Shown: positions 35,642 through 45,406, numbered from the stretch's first letter. The stretch: DNA of 64,000 nucleotides from Bryobacterales bacterium (GCA_020846745.1 JADLDI010000057.1:32698-96697); one strand, 5' to 3'. Numbers and translations are program-made. Notes: generated by a model not told the origin, from the letters alone.

Positions 35642-36169
35642 TCAGAACACCGGCAGGTCGAGAATGGCCGCCACCGCAACCTTCGCATCGTCGCAAGCAA
35701 CTTCCACCCGGTAATCGGCTTTGGCGTAACAGGCTTTGCGCGCGTGATAGAGCGCTTCGAACTTCTCCGGATCGCGTGCCAGCGGACGGTGCTCGTGTCC
35801 CGCAATCCGCGCGTGAATCCGCGCAAACGCGCAATCGAGCCAGATCGAGATCCCGTTGTCCTGCACCAGCGCGACGTTGTCGCCCATCGTGAATGCGCCC
35901 CCGCCCAGCGACAGCACCGTGGGACGGCCGCGCTGAATCGCCCGGACCCGCGCCACCAGCGCCGCATGCTCCTGCCGCCGGAACTCGGCTTCGCCCGATG
36001 CTTCGAATATCCGCGAAATCGTGGTGCCCGCCGCCGCTTCTATATCGTCGTCCAGGTCGGCAAACCCCCACCCCAATTCATCGGCCAATGCCGCCCCAAT
36101 CGTCGTCTTGCCCGATCCCATAAAGCCCACCAGGTAGAGCCCCGGTGTCCGAATCAACCGCGCGTTCAT
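35642..36169 (-). CDS. aroK: Shikimate kinase
   Basis: 175 aa from the ATG at 36169. Walker A is G-F-M-G-S-G-K-T-T-I-G near residue 15; shikimate-binding and lid motifs follow as F-A-D-L-D-D-D-I-E, S-G-E-A-E-F-R-R-Q-E and S-L-G-G-G-A-F. R-P-L-A-R-D supplies the lid arginines. It phosphorylates shikimate in aromatic amino acid synthesis. It is upstream of glycerate kinase and downstream of an SDR on the same strand. Confidence 0.94.
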   Translation of the reverse strand: MNARLIRTPGLYLVGFMGSGKTTIGAALADELGWGFADLDDDIEAAAGTTISRIFEASGEAEFRRQEHAALVARVRAIQRGRPTVLSLGGGAFTMGDNVALVQDNGISIWLDCAFARIHARIAGHEHRPLARDPEKFEALYHARKACYAKADYRVEVACDDAKVAVAAILDLPVF

Positions 36170-36237
36170 CTTTGTTGTATCTACTTTACCGTTTCGCCGG
36201 TCACCACGGCCCCCGCCAATCGTCCTACGCAATCGTC

Positions 36238-37029
36238 CTACCCGCCCGCCTCATCCAACCCTTCGTATATATTGCGCAAATAATGATCGACAATCCGCGG
36301 CGCCACCAATCGCGCCCAAACCAGCGCCCAGCCGGCCTTCGGGGTCACCACCGTCCGCTTCTCCCGCTCAATCCCATCCGCCGTCGCCCGCGCGCATTCC
36401 TCCGCCGTAATCGCGAACCGCCTGTTGCGCCACAGTTTTTCCGGCGGCTTCCCGGCCAGCACATTCGTCGAGAAGCCCGTTCGAACATAGCCGGGACACA
36501 CGGCCATGGTTCGCACGTTGTACCGCGCCAGCTCCATCCGCTGTCCGTCCGTCATCGCGCATACCGCATACTTCGTAGCCGAATACATCGTGAACCACGG
36601 CAGCGGCGCCAGTCCCGCTATCGAACTGATGTTCACGATCATGCCGTCGCGCTGCTGCTTCATCCCCGGCGCGGCCAGTTGCACCAGGGCCAGTGCCGCG
36701 AACAGGTTCAACTCGAACATTTGACGGATATCCGCCATCGATCCGGAATGCGATGGTGAATAGACCCCCACGCCGGCGTTATTGATCAGAATGTCCACCC
36801 TGCCAAACCGCGCAACCGCCGTATCCAACACTTGCCGTTGCACCGCTGCATCCGTGATGTCGCCGGCGATTGCAATGCCTCCGGTCTCATCCGCCACCAC
36901 CGCCAGGTTCTCCGCCGACCGTGCGGCTAAAACCACCTTCGCTCCCCGCCGGCTCAACTCCCGCGCGCATGCCGCGCCAATCCCCGTCGAGGCGCCCGTG
37001 ATGACTGCCACGCGGCCATTCAGTTTCAT
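36238..37029 (-). CDS. Short-chain dehydrogenase/reductase
   Basis: 263 aa, classical SDR. Cofactor motif T-G-A-S-T-G-I-G at residues 12-19, N-N-A-G-V-G near 84, catalytic Ser in V-N-I-S-S-I-A-G and Y-S-A-T-K with the Tyr/Lys pair. R40-like Arg after the second strand (A-A-R-S) suggests NADP preference. Substrate unknown. No signal peptide; cytoplasmic. Confidence 0.9.
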   Translation of the reverse strand: MKLNGRVAVITGASTGIGAACARELSRRGAKVVLAARSAENLAVVADETGGIAIAGDITDAAVQRQVLDTAVARFGRVDILINNAGVGVYSPSHSGSMADIRQMFELNLFAALALVQLAAPGMKQQRDGMIVNISSIAGLAPLPWFTMYSATKYAVCAMTDGQRMELARYNVRTMAVCPGYVRTGFSTNVLAGKPPEKLWRNRRFAITAEECARATADGIEREKRTVVTPKAGWALVWARLVAPRIVDHYLRNIYEGLDEAGG

Positions 37030-37065
37030 GCGTGATCCTGCTTAAAGCAAAGGCATAATAGTACC

Positions 37066-37683
37066 ATGGCCCACGACCTGCTCCCGCTATTTCCGCTGGC
37101 CGTGGTGTTGCTTCCCCATAGCGAATTGCCGCTCCATATCTTTGAGGAACGGTACAAAGAAATGATCGGGCTATCGATTGAGAACCAAAGCGAATTCGGT
37201 GTGGTTCTCTCCTCCGGACAAGGCGTGTCGGCGATCGGCTGCACCGCCGCCATCCAGGACGTGACCAAGCGTTATCCCGATGGCCGCTTGGACATCATCA
37301 CCATCGGGCGCCGCCGCTTTCGCATCCACTCACTCGACAACGAAGCGAACTTTCTGCGCGGCAATGTTGAATACTTCGATGACGAGGACCCTTCCGCTCC
37401 CGAAAACGTCCGCACCCAGCTCATCGATATCGCGGGCCGCATGTGGCCCGAATCGCAGTTCGACGCCTCCGACCGCGAACTCAGCTTCCGCGTCGCCGCC
37501 CCCATCACCGACCTCGCACTGCGCCAGGAACTCCTCACCAGCCGCCGCGAAGCCGACCGCGTCCGCCGCCTCGTCGCCTTCCTGCCCGGCTACGCCGACC
37601 GTCTTCTCAAAATCAATCACACCCGCGAAGTCGCGCCCAAAAATGGCCATAGCCATATTGCGGTGCCCCTCGATGAAGCTTAA
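37066..37683 (+). CDS. LON substrate-binding-domain protein
   Basis: 205 aa. It consists only of the N-terminal domain of Lon protease: P-L-F-P-L-A-V-V-L-L-P-H-S-E-L-P-L-H-I-F-E-x-R-Y near the start and G-R-R-R-F-R-I later. No AAA or protease domain follows. Such stand-alone proteins are common in bacteria; their role in substrate selection or other functions is not known. The next gene starts at its stop codon (TAATG). Confidence 0.88.
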   Translation: MAHDLLPLFPLAVVLLPHSELPLHIFEERYKEMIGLSIENQSEFGVVLSSGQGVSAIGCTAAIQDVTKRYPDGRLDIITIGRRRFRIHSLDNEANFLRGNVEYFDDEDPSAPENVRTQLIDIAGRMWPESQFDASDRELSFRVAAPITDLALRQELLTSRREADRVRRLVAFLPGYADRLLKINHTREVAPKNGHSHIAVPLDEA

Positions 37684-38366
37684 TGCCCTACGAACTCTGG
37701 ATCGATGCCGACGATACCCTTTGGGAGAACAACGTCTTCTTTGAGCGTGCATTTGAGGAATTCGTCAACCTTCTAAGCCACTCCTGCCTCAACGCCTCGC
37801 AGGTCCGCGAAATTCTCGACGAGATCGAGCACGCCAACAACCGTATTCACGGCTACGGAGCCGCCAACTTCGCCCGTAATCTCTCCCAGTGCTTCGACAA
37901 ACTCTGCGAACGCCCTGTCTGCGATGCCGACCGCGCACGCATCCGCCGCTTTGGCGAGCAACTGGCAAACCACCCCATCGACATCATTCCAGGCGTCGTA
38001 GAAACCCTCGAACACCTGTCTGCCCGGCATACCTTAATGCTGTTCACCAAAGGTAACCCGGTCGAGCAACAGGCCAAGGTCGACCGTAGTGGTTTGAAGC
38101 CCTACTTCCACCGGGTCCAAATCGTGAAGGAAAAGGACGTCCCCACCTACCACGCCACCATGGCCGCACACGGCTCGCGCCCCGAGGATTGCTGGATGAT
38201 CGGCAACTCCCCCAAATCCGATATCAATCCCGCCCTCGCCGCCGGTCTCGGAGCCGTCTACATCCCCCATCCCCGCACCTGGCACCTCGAACACGAATCC
38301 GTTCCCGACACCCACGATCGCCTTCGCATAGTCGACCGCTTCGCCGCCCTCCAATCGCTCTTCTGA
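37683..38366 (+). CDS. HAD-superfamily hydrolase
   Basis: 227 aa. Motif I is L-W-I-D-A-D-D-T-L-W (nucleophile Asp8 region), motif II Ser/Thr in L-M-L-F-T-K-G, motif III Lys in V-K-E-K-D and motif IV in M-I-G-N-S-P-K-S-D-I-N-P-A. A helical cap separates motifs I and II. Substrate unknown. The ATG overlaps the stop of the LON-domain gene. Confidence 0.88.
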   Translation: MPYELWIDADDTLWENNVFFERAFEEFVNLLSHSCLNASQVREILDEIEHANNRIHGYGAANFARNLSQCFDKLCERPVCDADRARIRRFGEQLANHPIDIIPGVVETLEHLSARHTLMLFTKGNPVEQQAKVDRSGLKPYFHRVQIVKEKDVPTYHATMAAHGSRPEDCWMIGNSPKSDINPALAAGLGAVYIPHPRTWHLEHESVPDTHDRLRIVDRFAALQSLF

Positions 38367-38413
38367 CAGTCCAAACTCGCATTGCATGCACCGTGCGCAC
38401 TATACTGTCACTC

Positions 38414-39658
38414 ATGCTCAAACGGTCTCCCTGTCGTTTGGTAGGACCAATTCTTCTGATAACGGCGTTGTCTGCCTTCGCCCAACGCTACGACATTGTC
38501 CTTAAAGGCGGTCATGTCATCGACCCTGCCAACAAGATCAACGGCATCCGCGATGTCGCCGTCACCGGCACAACAATCGCCCGCGTCGCTGAAAACATCC
38601 CTGATTCTGAGGCGAAGAAGGTAATCGACGTTAAAGGGCGCTATGTCACCCCCGGCTTGATCGACCTCCACGCTCACGTTTACGGCTACTCCGGTTCGAT
38701 CTTCCCGGACGATACCTCTCTGCTCGCGGGTACTACCACCATCGTCGACGCGGGTGGCTGCGGCTACCGCACCTACACCGATTTCAAAAGGAAGATCATC
38801 GACAAATCGCAAACCCGCGTGCTCGCGCTCATCAATATCGCGGGCAACGGCATGATCGGCGCCAAGTCCGAAGATAACGTCGCCGACATGCTGCCCGACA
38901 AGACCGCCGAAGTCATCAAGGCCAATCGGGACGTTATCGTCGGCATTAAGTGCGCGCACTTCGGCAAGCCCGGTTGGGATGCCATTAAGCGCGCCATCGA
39001 AGCCGGCCGTCTCGCCGAAGTCCCCGTCATGATCGACGACAAGATCTTCACTAACTCCGGCCGGACCTCGCGGGAAAAGCTGCTCGACATCATGCGCCCC
39101 GGCGACATGCACACACACATGTATAACGACCGTCAGGTTGAGGTTGTCTCCCGGTTCAACGGCCGGGTCCTTGAGTTCGCTCAACAGGCCCGCGTCCGCG
39201 GCGTTCTCTTCGACCTTGGCCACGGAGCCGGCAGCTTTCTCTGGACCGTTGCTCAACCCGCTGCCCGGCAGGGTTTCTGGCCCGACACAATCTCCACTGA
39301 CCTGCATTCCGCCAGCATCATGATCCAGGAATCCGACATGCCCAACTGCATCTCTAAGATGATGCTGCTCGGCATGCCGCTCGACGACGCCATTGCACGG
39401 TCCACCATGCGTCCTGCTCAGGTCATCAAAAAATTCCCGGAGATTGGCACCCTTTCTGAAGGCAAAGTGGCCGACATTGCCGTCCTGAATCTGCGGGATG
39501 GCGTCTTCGCTTACAAAGACTCCTGGAATGTAAAACGGCTGGGCGCCAAGAAGCTCGAAGCTGTCATGACGATTCGAAACGGCCGCCTGGTGTACGACGC
39601 GGAAGGCCGCGCGTTCCCCGAATGGACCACGGCTGGCCAATACGAGGTGATCCGATGA
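38414..39658 (+). CDS. Secreted amidohydrolase/deacetylase (copy 1)
   Basis: 414 aa from the ATG at 38414; the residues read from 38189 are a shadow of the HAD gene. A signal peptide (to A-F-A-Q) precedes Y-D-I-V-L-K-G-G-H-V-I-D-P. The metal site has L-I-D-L-H-A-H, G-D-M-H-T-H-M-Y and S-T-D-L-H. G-I-K-C-A-H-F may give the bridging Lys. It belongs to the amidohydrolase superfamily; the substrate is unknown, though the adjacent M19 dipeptidase suggests peptide or amino-acid derivatives. It overlaps the next gene by ATGA. Confidence 0.88.
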   Translation: MLKRSPCRLVGPILLITALSAFAQRYDIVLKGGHVIDPANKINGIRDVAVTGTTIARVAENIPDSEAKKVIDVKGRYVTPGLIDLHAHVYGYSGSIFPDDTSLLAGTTTIVDAGGCGYRTYTDFKRKIIDKSQTRVLALINIAGNGMIGAKSEDNVADMLPDKTAEVIKANRDVIVGIKCAHFGKPGWDAIKRAIEAGRLAEVPVMIDDKIFTNSGRTSREKLLDIMRPGDMHTHMYNDRQVEVVSRFNGRVLEFAQQARVRGVLFDLGHGAGSFLWTVAQPAARQGFWPDTISTDLHSASIMIQESDMPNCISKMMLLGMPLDDAIARSTMRPAQVIKKFPEIGTLSEGKVADIAVLNLRDGVFAYKDSWNVKRLGAKKLEAVMTIRNGRLVYDAEGRAFPEWTTAGQYEVIR

Positions 39659-40872
39659 ACCGCTTTGTCCTCTTCGCTTTACTCGCCGCTTACGCTGCCC
39701 ATGCGCAGATTTACGACATCATTATTAAGAACGGCCACGTGATTGATCCGGCCAACCACCGCAACGGCCGCATGGACATCGCCATCAACGGCAGCAAGAT
39801 CACAAAGGTTGCGCCCAACTTGCCGGCATCCCAAGCCCGTCAGGTGATCGAGGCCGGTGAGTTTTACGTCACCCCAGGCCTTATCGATCTGCATACCCAC
39901 TTCGACGCCCAAGGCGCCGACCTCAACCTCAACCCCGACCACAACGCTCTCCGTAACGGCGTTACCACTGCCGTCGACGCAGGGTCATCCGGCGCGGACA
40001 ACTTCGACAACTTTCGCAGGCTGGTGATCGGAACTTCCCGCACCCGTGTCCTCGCGTTTCTCAATATCGTGGCGGCCGGCATGTACGGTCCCCAGGTTGA
40101 GAACGATCCCAAACAGATGGACGTTGAAAAGGCTGTCGCAACCATCAACAAGAATCGCGACCTGATCGTCGGCATTAAAACCGCTCACTATCAGCCGCCT
40201 GATTGGATCGCCGTCGACAATGCCGTCAAAGCCGCCGACCTCACCAAAACAGTCTGCATGGTTGACTTCCACGAGAAGCCCGGCCGCACCTACAGCGACC
40301 TGATTCTGAAGCACATGCGGCCAGGCGACATTCATACCCATTTCTACGGCAGCCTCACCCCGCAACTCGATTCCAATAAGAAAATTCAGCCCTACATGCT
40401 CCAGGCCCGCAAACGTGGTGTGCTGTTCGATGTCGGCCACGGCGGCGGCAGCTTCTGGTTCCGCATTGCTGTGCCCGCTATTCAGCAAGGTTTCCTGCCC
40501 GACACCATCTCCACCGATATCCACAAGGGTTCCATCATGCTGCCGCACGCAACCATGACGAATGTCATGTCGAAACTCCTGAACATCGGCATGACCCTCG
40601 AACAGATCGTCGAGCGGAGCACCGTCAACCCTGCCAAAGCGATCCACCGGCCCGAGCTTGGCAACCTCAACGAGGGTGGCGTCGCCGATATCGCTATCCT
40701 ATCGGTCGACCGCGGACAGTTCGCGTTCCTCGATTCCGGTCACGGTAAGCTCACCGCCGACAAACGGATCCGGGCGGTCCTTACCGTCCGCAACGGTCGC
40801 GTTGTTTGGGATAGTGAAGGGCTTTCCTCCACAGACATTTCTAAAGCCGGCGCCTACAGCAACTTTAAATAA
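39655..40872 (+). CDS. Secreted amidohydrolase/deacetylase (copy 2)
   Basis: 405 aa from the ATG at 39655, overlapping copy 1 by 4 bp. Signal peptide to A-H-A-Q, then Y-D-I-I-I-K-N-G-H-V-I-D-P-A-N. Metal ligands in L-I-D-L-H-T-H-F, G-D-I-H-T-H-F-Y-G and S-T-D-I-H; the Lys region is V-G-I-K-T-A-H-Y. It is clearly paralogous to copy 1 over its full length, so the two arose by tandem duplication and probably differ in substrate. Confidence 0.88.
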   Translation: MNRFVLFALLAAYAAHAQIYDIIIKNGHVIDPANHRNGRMDIAINGSKITKVAPNLPASQARQVIEAGEFYVTPGLIDLHTHFDAQGADLNLNPDHNALRNGVTTAVDAGSSGADNFDNFRRLVIGTSRTRVLAFLNIVAAGMYGPQVENDPKQMDVEKAVATINKNRDLIVGIKTAHYQPPDWIAVDNAVKAADLTKTVCMVDFHEKPGRTYSDLILKHMRPGDIHTHFYGSLTPQLDSNKKIQPYMLQARKRGVLFDVGHGGGSFWFRIAVPAIQQGFLPDTISTDIHKGSIMLPHATMTNVMSKLLNIGMTLEQIVERSTVNPAKAIHRPELGNLNEGGVADIAILSVDRGQFAFLDSGHGKLTADKRIRAVLTVRNGRVVWDSEGLSSTDISKAGAYSNFK

Positions 40873-42050
40873 TGAAGTACCTCCCTCTTATTTGCCTTTC
40901 CGCTCTCGCCATAGCCGCCGTTCCCGAGCAGGCCAGGCGTCTCCATGCCGACGCCTATGTCTTCGACGCTCACGTCCATGTCATCAATCGGCAGTTGCAT
41001 GACGGCACCGACATAGGCCAGCCTCTCAAAGGCGGCCAGGTCGACCTCCCCCGTGCCAAACAGGGAGGGGTCGACGCCCTGTTCTTCTCCCTATTCATCC
41101 CGGAGGAGTATTACCCTCCCCGGTACGAGTCGAAGCAGGCTGTCCGGTTAATCGAATTGGCGCGCGAGCAGATCGCCAGCAACTCCCGCCAGATCGAACT
41201 CGCCCTAAACGCCCGCGATCTCGACCGCATCCGCAAGTCCGGCAAGATGGCGGCTGTCCTCGATCTGGAAGGCGGCTGCGATCTTGATGGCGACCTGATG
41301 GTGCTCCGCGCCATGCACCGCCTCGGCCTTCGTGTCGCTCAACTTCCCGCCCACAACTGGGCCAACGAGTTCGCCGATTCCTGCTGCGCCAAGGCAAAGT
41401 GGAATGGACTGAACGATCGCGGCCGCGATGTCGTCCGCGAGATGAACCGTCTCGGCATGCTCATCAACGTGTCCCATGCTTCCGATGCCACCATCGAACA
41501 GACCCTCGCCGTCTCCACCGATCCCATCGTGTGCACCCATCACGGCATGCGGGCCCTGAACAACATCCCCCGTAATCTGCCGGACGACCTCATGAAGAAG
41601 ATCGCCGCCAAGGGTGGCTTGATCGGCTTCCACATCGGTAACGAGTTCCACAATCGCAAGATGTTCGACTGGCGCACCGCCCAGGCCGGCAAAGCGTTCT
41701 GGGATACCACCGCGATTGGAAAGAAAGAGGAAAAGATGACCATCGAGGCCATCGATCGCCTGGTGGCCCCCCGATTCCCCATGGTTGGCATGAACCCGCC
41801 CGAGAATCTGCTCATGTCCGTTGACGATTGGATTGCCGTTGTGGAACGTGCTTCCTCCATCGTCGGCGAAGACCATGTCATACTCGGCAGCGATTGGGAC
41901 GGCGGACCCACCCTCCCCAAAGGAATGAAGGACATCTCCGACCTTCCGGAACTGACCGCCTCGATGCTGCGCCGCGGCTGGACCGAGCAGCGTATCCGCA
42001 AGTTCCTCGGTGAGAATCTCTTACGCGTGTTCAGACAGGTTGTCGATTAG
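40872..42050 (+). CDS. M19 membrane dipeptidase (renal dipeptidase type)
   Basis: 392 aa with a short signal peptide. M19 blocks: V-F-D-A-H-V-H-V near residue 34, V-L-D-L-E-G-G at about 134, the zinc ligands I-N-V-S-H-A-S-D and C-T-H-H-G-M-R-A-L, and a late G-S-D-W-D-G-G. It hydrolyses dipeptides (including D-residue peptides in known members) in the periplasm. Start ATG overlaps the stop of amidohydrolase copy 2. Confidence 0.9.
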   Translation: MKYLPLICLSALAIAAVPEQARRLHADAYVFDAHVHVINRQLHDGTDIGQPLKGGQVDLPRAKQGGVDALFFSLFIPEEYYPPRYESKQAVRLIELAREQIASNSRQIELALNARDLDRIRKSGKMAAVLDLEGGCDLDGDLMVLRAMHRLGLRVAQLPAHNWANEFADSCCAKAKWNGLNDRGRDVVREMNRLGMLINVSHASDATIEQTLAVSTDPIVCTHHGMRALNNIPRNLPDDLMKKIAAKGGLIGFHIGNEFHNRKMFDWRTAQAGKAFWDTTAIGKKEEKMTIEAIDRLVAPRFPMVGMNPPENLLMSVDDWIAVVERASSIVGEDHVILGSDWDGGPTLPKGMKDISDLPELTASMLRRGWTEQRIRKFLGENLLRVFRQVVD

Positions 42051-42098
42051 TACCCGAACACCCTAAAGTTCATCCGCCTTCCAAACGATTAACGTGTA

Positions 42099-43805
42099 GT
42101 GAGGAAGGAAGCTTCTCCCGCTCTGGCGCAGGCTGCCGGAGCCTTGGGGGCAGAATTACGATCGGCTTTAGCAACACTGGCCGAGGTCCTCCACCCGGAG
42201 GCAGACCGGTTGGAAGCCAAATTCGTGTCCCGCCTTCGACGCCTCAAATACGATGCGCGCCAGCGTAGGGCGTTAGCCGCCGTCACCCTCGGCAGCGCCA
42301 GCCGCTTCCTCTGTCAGGGGTGCTCCCTCGATGAGTTCTTTGAGGAAGTTGAATACAACGGTCGCCGCCTCGCCAAATTGAACCTGCCGCCCACGGCGGT
42401 GGCGAAGGCTCTGCGCGAATACGACCGCCTTTTGCGACCGGCACTCGCAAAACTCCTTTCTCCCGGTCCCGATCGGTACGGGTGGGTACGCGAGCAGGCT
42501 CAGTTCTTTGTGATGCTCACGCTCAACAACGCCTACTATCAGGTTCGCGAAGAAGAAACCCAGGCGTTCTATGAGATGTTTTGGGCAGAGTTGAAAGCCA
42601 CGACTCTGGATGAGGTCCTCAATGGATTCCTGGAAATCCTCGCGCGCTTCTGCCGCTCGGATTGTGCGTTGCTCTACCTGCTGGACGAACACGCGGGCTT
42701 CAATCTGCGCGCACGCTACGGTGCGCCTGTCGAAGTCCCGCGGCGTAAGAACCCCAGCCCGCCCCTCGAGCCGGCTGTACTCGATGAACCCAGGAGCTTC
42801 GAACTCGACGCCGATGCGGCGCCTTACGTTCTCAACGCTCACTGGAAGTCGAAGTTCGTCACCTGCTGGTCGGTTCCGTTGAAGAAAGCGGGCGCCCTCG
42901 TCGGCGTTCTGCAGTTTGCCTTCAAACGGCCCTACCACTGGCTGCCCCGCGAGCACGACCTGCTGGCGGCTGCCGCCGAACGCTGTGCCCTCGCCATCGA
43001 GAAAGCGCAATTGATGGAGCACCTGGCCACTCAGGAAAAACAGATCCGCGCCCTCGCTGAAACCATGATGACGGTGGAGGAAGCCGAGCGTCGCCGCGTT
43101 AGCCGCGAGTTGCACGATCAAACCGGGCAAGACCTTCTGTGGATTCGCCTGCAAATGGAGATGCTCGAAAACGAACTGCCCGACACCGGGAACCGCTGGC
43201 GCTCCCGCGCGGGTGAGATCCGTGACATGACCGAGCGGACTATCGTTGAGATCCGCCGCCTTATCGCGGCGCTGTCCCCGGCCGTGTTGGAGCAACTCGG
43301 ATTAGCGCCGGCTTTGCGCCAACTAGTCACGCGCTTCCGCTCGGCCTATCCCGCTAAGGTTAAGCTCCACGTCGGCCGGCTCGGGCACCTTACCAAGAAG
43401 ACCGAAGTGCTCGTCTACCGTCTTGTCCAGGAGTGCTTGAACAACGTGGCCAAGCATTCTTCCTGCGCTACCGTAAGCATCTCGGTGGGTGCGACGGACG
43501 AGTGGCTAAGTCTCGAAGTCCACGACGATGGTGTCGGGTTTTGTCCCGACGAAGCATTGAAAAAGACCGGTTCGTTCGGGCTTTCCGGTATCCGCGAACG
43601 CGTAGCCCTAATGGGCGGCCAGTGTAACGTCCGTAGCCGCCGCGCAGATCCCTCGCGCCAGGGTCGCCAAAACACCGGTACCCAGGTGCGAATCGATCTA
43701 CCGCTAAAAACTGGTACAGGAGCGGATGAACTCCTGAGACAACCAGAAAGATATTTGGCCGACCAACCCGATCGGCCTAAGCAAAGGGAGTTCGTGAACC
43801 GATAA
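42099..43805 (+). CDS. Sensor histidine kinase, helical N-domain plus GAF plus HisKA_3
   Basis: 568 aa from a GTG. The first 170 residues are helical, of a sensor type I cannot name; residues of about 185-320 form a GAF domain (L-Y-L-L-D-E-H-A-G-F-N). The HisKA_3 helix R-R-R-V-S-R-E-L-H-D-Q-T-G-Q carries His339, and the ATPase domain has N-N-V-A-K-H-S and D-D-G-V-G-F. No transmembrane helix, so a cytoplasmic sensor. A NarL-type regulator follows 31 bp downstream. Confidence 0.9.
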   Translation: MRKEASPALAQAAGALGAELRSALATLAEVLHPEADRLEAKFVSRLRRLKYDARQRRALAAVTLGSASRFLCQGCSLDEFFEEVEYNGRRLAKLNLPPTAVAKALREYDRLLRPALAKLLSPGPDRYGWVREQAQFFVMLTLNNAYYQVREEETQAFYEMFWAELKATTLDEVLNGFLEILARFCRSDCALLYLLDEHAGFNLRARYGAPVEVPRRKNPSPPLEPAVLDEPRSFELDADAAPYVLNAHWKSKFVTCWSVPLKKAGALVGVLQFAFKRPYHWLPREHDLLAAAAERCALAIEKAQLMEHLATQEKQIRALAETMMTVEEAERRRVSRELHDQTGQDLLWIRLQMEMLENELPDTGNRWRSRAGEIRDMTERTIVEIRRLIAALSPAVLEQLGLAPALRQLVTRFRSAYPAKVKLHVGRLGHLTKKTEVLVYRLVQECLNNVAKHSSCATVSISVGATDEWLSLEVHDDGVGFCPDEALKKTGSFGLSGIRERVALMGGQCNVRSRRADPSRQGRQNTGTQVRIDLPLKTGTGADELLRQPERYLADQPDRPKQREFVNR

Positions 43806-43836
43806 GAGGTATGAACGGTCGAAGAGAGGTTGTTCG

Positions 43837-44502
43837 ATGGCTAAGATTCGTATACTGCTGGCCGATGATCACACCCTGTTCCGGCAGGGCATTCGCACGC
43901 TGATCAGTGCTGAGGCCGATATGGACGTGGTGGGGGAGGCCTCTAACGGAGGCGACGCCGCGGAACGCGCCGCGGAACTCCGCCCCGATATCGTTTTGAT
44001 GGATATTGGCATGCCTGGGCTTTCCAGCTTTGAGGCTACCCGCCAGATCCGGAAGAACAGGCCGGAAACCAAGGTCCTCTTCCTGACGATGTACGACGAT
44101 GAGGATTATCTCGTCGAAGGGATGGAGGTCGGCGCCAGCGGCTACGTGCTCAAAGACAGCCCCTCCGCTCAGTTGGTCTCGGCCATTCGTGATGCCCAGC
44201 GTGGCGGCAGCTATCTCAGCCCCCGCATGCTCTCCCAATTAGTGGATGACTTCCGCAGCCGGATCAAGACCGCCAACCGCATGCCTCGCTTCGCGACTCT
44301 GACCAGCCGCGAACGCGAAGTCCTCAAAATGCTGGCCGAAGGCAACTCCGTCAAGGAGATCGCCTGCGATCTGAATCTGAGTGTCAAAACCGTTGAAGCC
44401 CATAAGTTCAACCTCATGCGCAAGCTCGACATCCACAACAAGGCCCAGCTTGTGCAATACGCCATTCAGAAGAAGATCATCAAAATACCAAATATGGCGT
44501 AA
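43837..44502 (+). CDS. NarL/FixJ-type response regulator
   Basis: 221 aa. Receiver with D-D-H at residues 10-12, phosphoacceptor Asp56 in V-L-M-D-I-G-M-P and Lys in V-L-K-D-S-P. LuxR-type HTH at the C-terminus (L-T-S-R-E-R-E-V-L-K-M-L-A-E-G, S-V-K-T-V-E-A-H-K). Paired with the preceding HisKA_3 kinase, as usual for this subfamily. Target genes unknown. Confidence 0.94.
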   Translation: MAKIRILLADDHTLFRQGIRTLISAEADMDVVGEASNGGDAAERAAELRPDIVLMDIGMPGLSSFEATRQIRKNRPETKVLFLTMYDDEDYLVEGMEVGASGYVLKDSPSAQLVSAIRDAQRGGSYLSPRMLSQLVDDFRSRIKTANRMPRFATLTSREREVLKMLAEGNSVKEIACDLNLSVKTVEAHKFNLMRKLDIHNKAQLVQYAIQKKIIKIPNMA

Positions 44503-44503
44503 T

Positions 44504-44520
44504 CGCGCCCCTTTGGCGCG
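44504..44520 (+). other. Hairpin after the response regulator
   Basis: The stem CGCGCC/GGCGCG with a 5-nt loop lies directly after the stop codon. No T-run follows, so it is at best a weak terminator or an mRNA-end stabiliser. Confidence 0.3.
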
Positions 44521-44535
44521 CGTTACAATCGGTTC

Positions 44536-45396
44536 GTGATCCGACGTCGCGAACTCCTCGCCTCCTTATCCGCCGCCGCCCTCCCGGCTTTTGCGGCATC
44601 CGGCAAATTGCCCATAAAAAAGGCAATTCTGCTAGGCATGCTGCCGCGCTCGCTCAGCTTGCGGGAACGCTGTCAGCTTGCCAAAGAGGTTGGCTTCGAA
44701 GCCCTGGAATGTCCTCAAACAGACGATCAGGCCGAAGCCGAGAAGATCAAGCGGGCTGCGGACGATGCCAAAATTCGCATCCACTCCGTAATGAACGGCG
44801 ACCACTGGAAGTTCCCGCTCACCGCCAACGAGCCTGAAGTCGTCGAGCGCAGCATGAAAGCCATGCGCACCAGCCTCAACAACGCCAAGCTCTGGGGCGC
44901 CGATGCCGTTCTGCTGGTTCCCGCCGTGGTTAATCCAACCGTTAGTTACAAGACGGCGTGGGAGCGCTCACAGCAACGCATCCGTGAATTGATCCCCCTT
45001 GCCGAGAAGCTCAAGGTCATCATCGCGGTGGAAGAGGTCTGGAACAAGTTTCTGGTCAGCCCCCTCGAGTTTGCACACTACGTCGACGAGTTCAAGAGCC
45101 CTTGGGTAAAAGCGTACTTTGACGTCGGCAATATCCTGATCTGGTCTTATCCGCAAGATTGGATTCGCACCCTGGGCGATCGCATCGTCAAACTGCACTT
45201 CAAAGACTTTAAGTTCAACAACCGCCAGGCGACGTGGGTCCCGCTGCGCGAAGGGGAGATCGACTGGAAGGAAGTCTACAACGCCATGGCCGAGATCAAG
45301 TATCACGGCTACTGCACCGTCGAACTCCCGGGCGGCGACCGTGAATACCTGACCGAGGTCAGCCGTCGGGTCGATCTCATTCTTGAAGGCGCCTAA
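44536..45396 (+). CDS. Exported sugar phosphate isomerase/epimerase-like TIM-barrel protein
   Basis: 286 aa from a GTG. The N-terminus I-R-R-R-E-L-L-A-S-L-S-A-A-A-L is a Tat-like signal. The barrel is of the AP_endonuc_2 type: V-G-F-E-A-L-E-C at strand 2, I-A-V-E-E-V-W-N-K-F, A-Y-F-D-V-G-N and L-H-F-K-D-F provide the metal-binding Glu/Asp/His pattern, with a late C-T-V-E-L. Substrate unknown. Related exported barrels are numerous in Acidobacteria and Planctomycetes. Confidence 0.8.
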   Translation: MIRRRELLASLSAAALPAFAASGKLPIKKAILLGMLPRSLSLRERCQLAKEVGFEALECPQTDDQAEAEKIKRAADDAKIRIHSVMNGDHWKFPLTANEPEVVERSMKAMRTSLNNAKLWGADAVLLVPAVVNPTVSYKTAWERSQQRIRELIPLAEKLKVIIAVEEVWNKFLVSPLEFAHYVDEFKSPWVKAYFDVGNILIWSYPQDWIRTLGDRIVKLHFKDFKFNNRQATWVPLREGEIDWKEVYNAMAEIKYHGYCTVELPGGDREYLTEVSRRVDLILEGA

Positions 45397-45406
45397 GAGG
45401 TAAACC

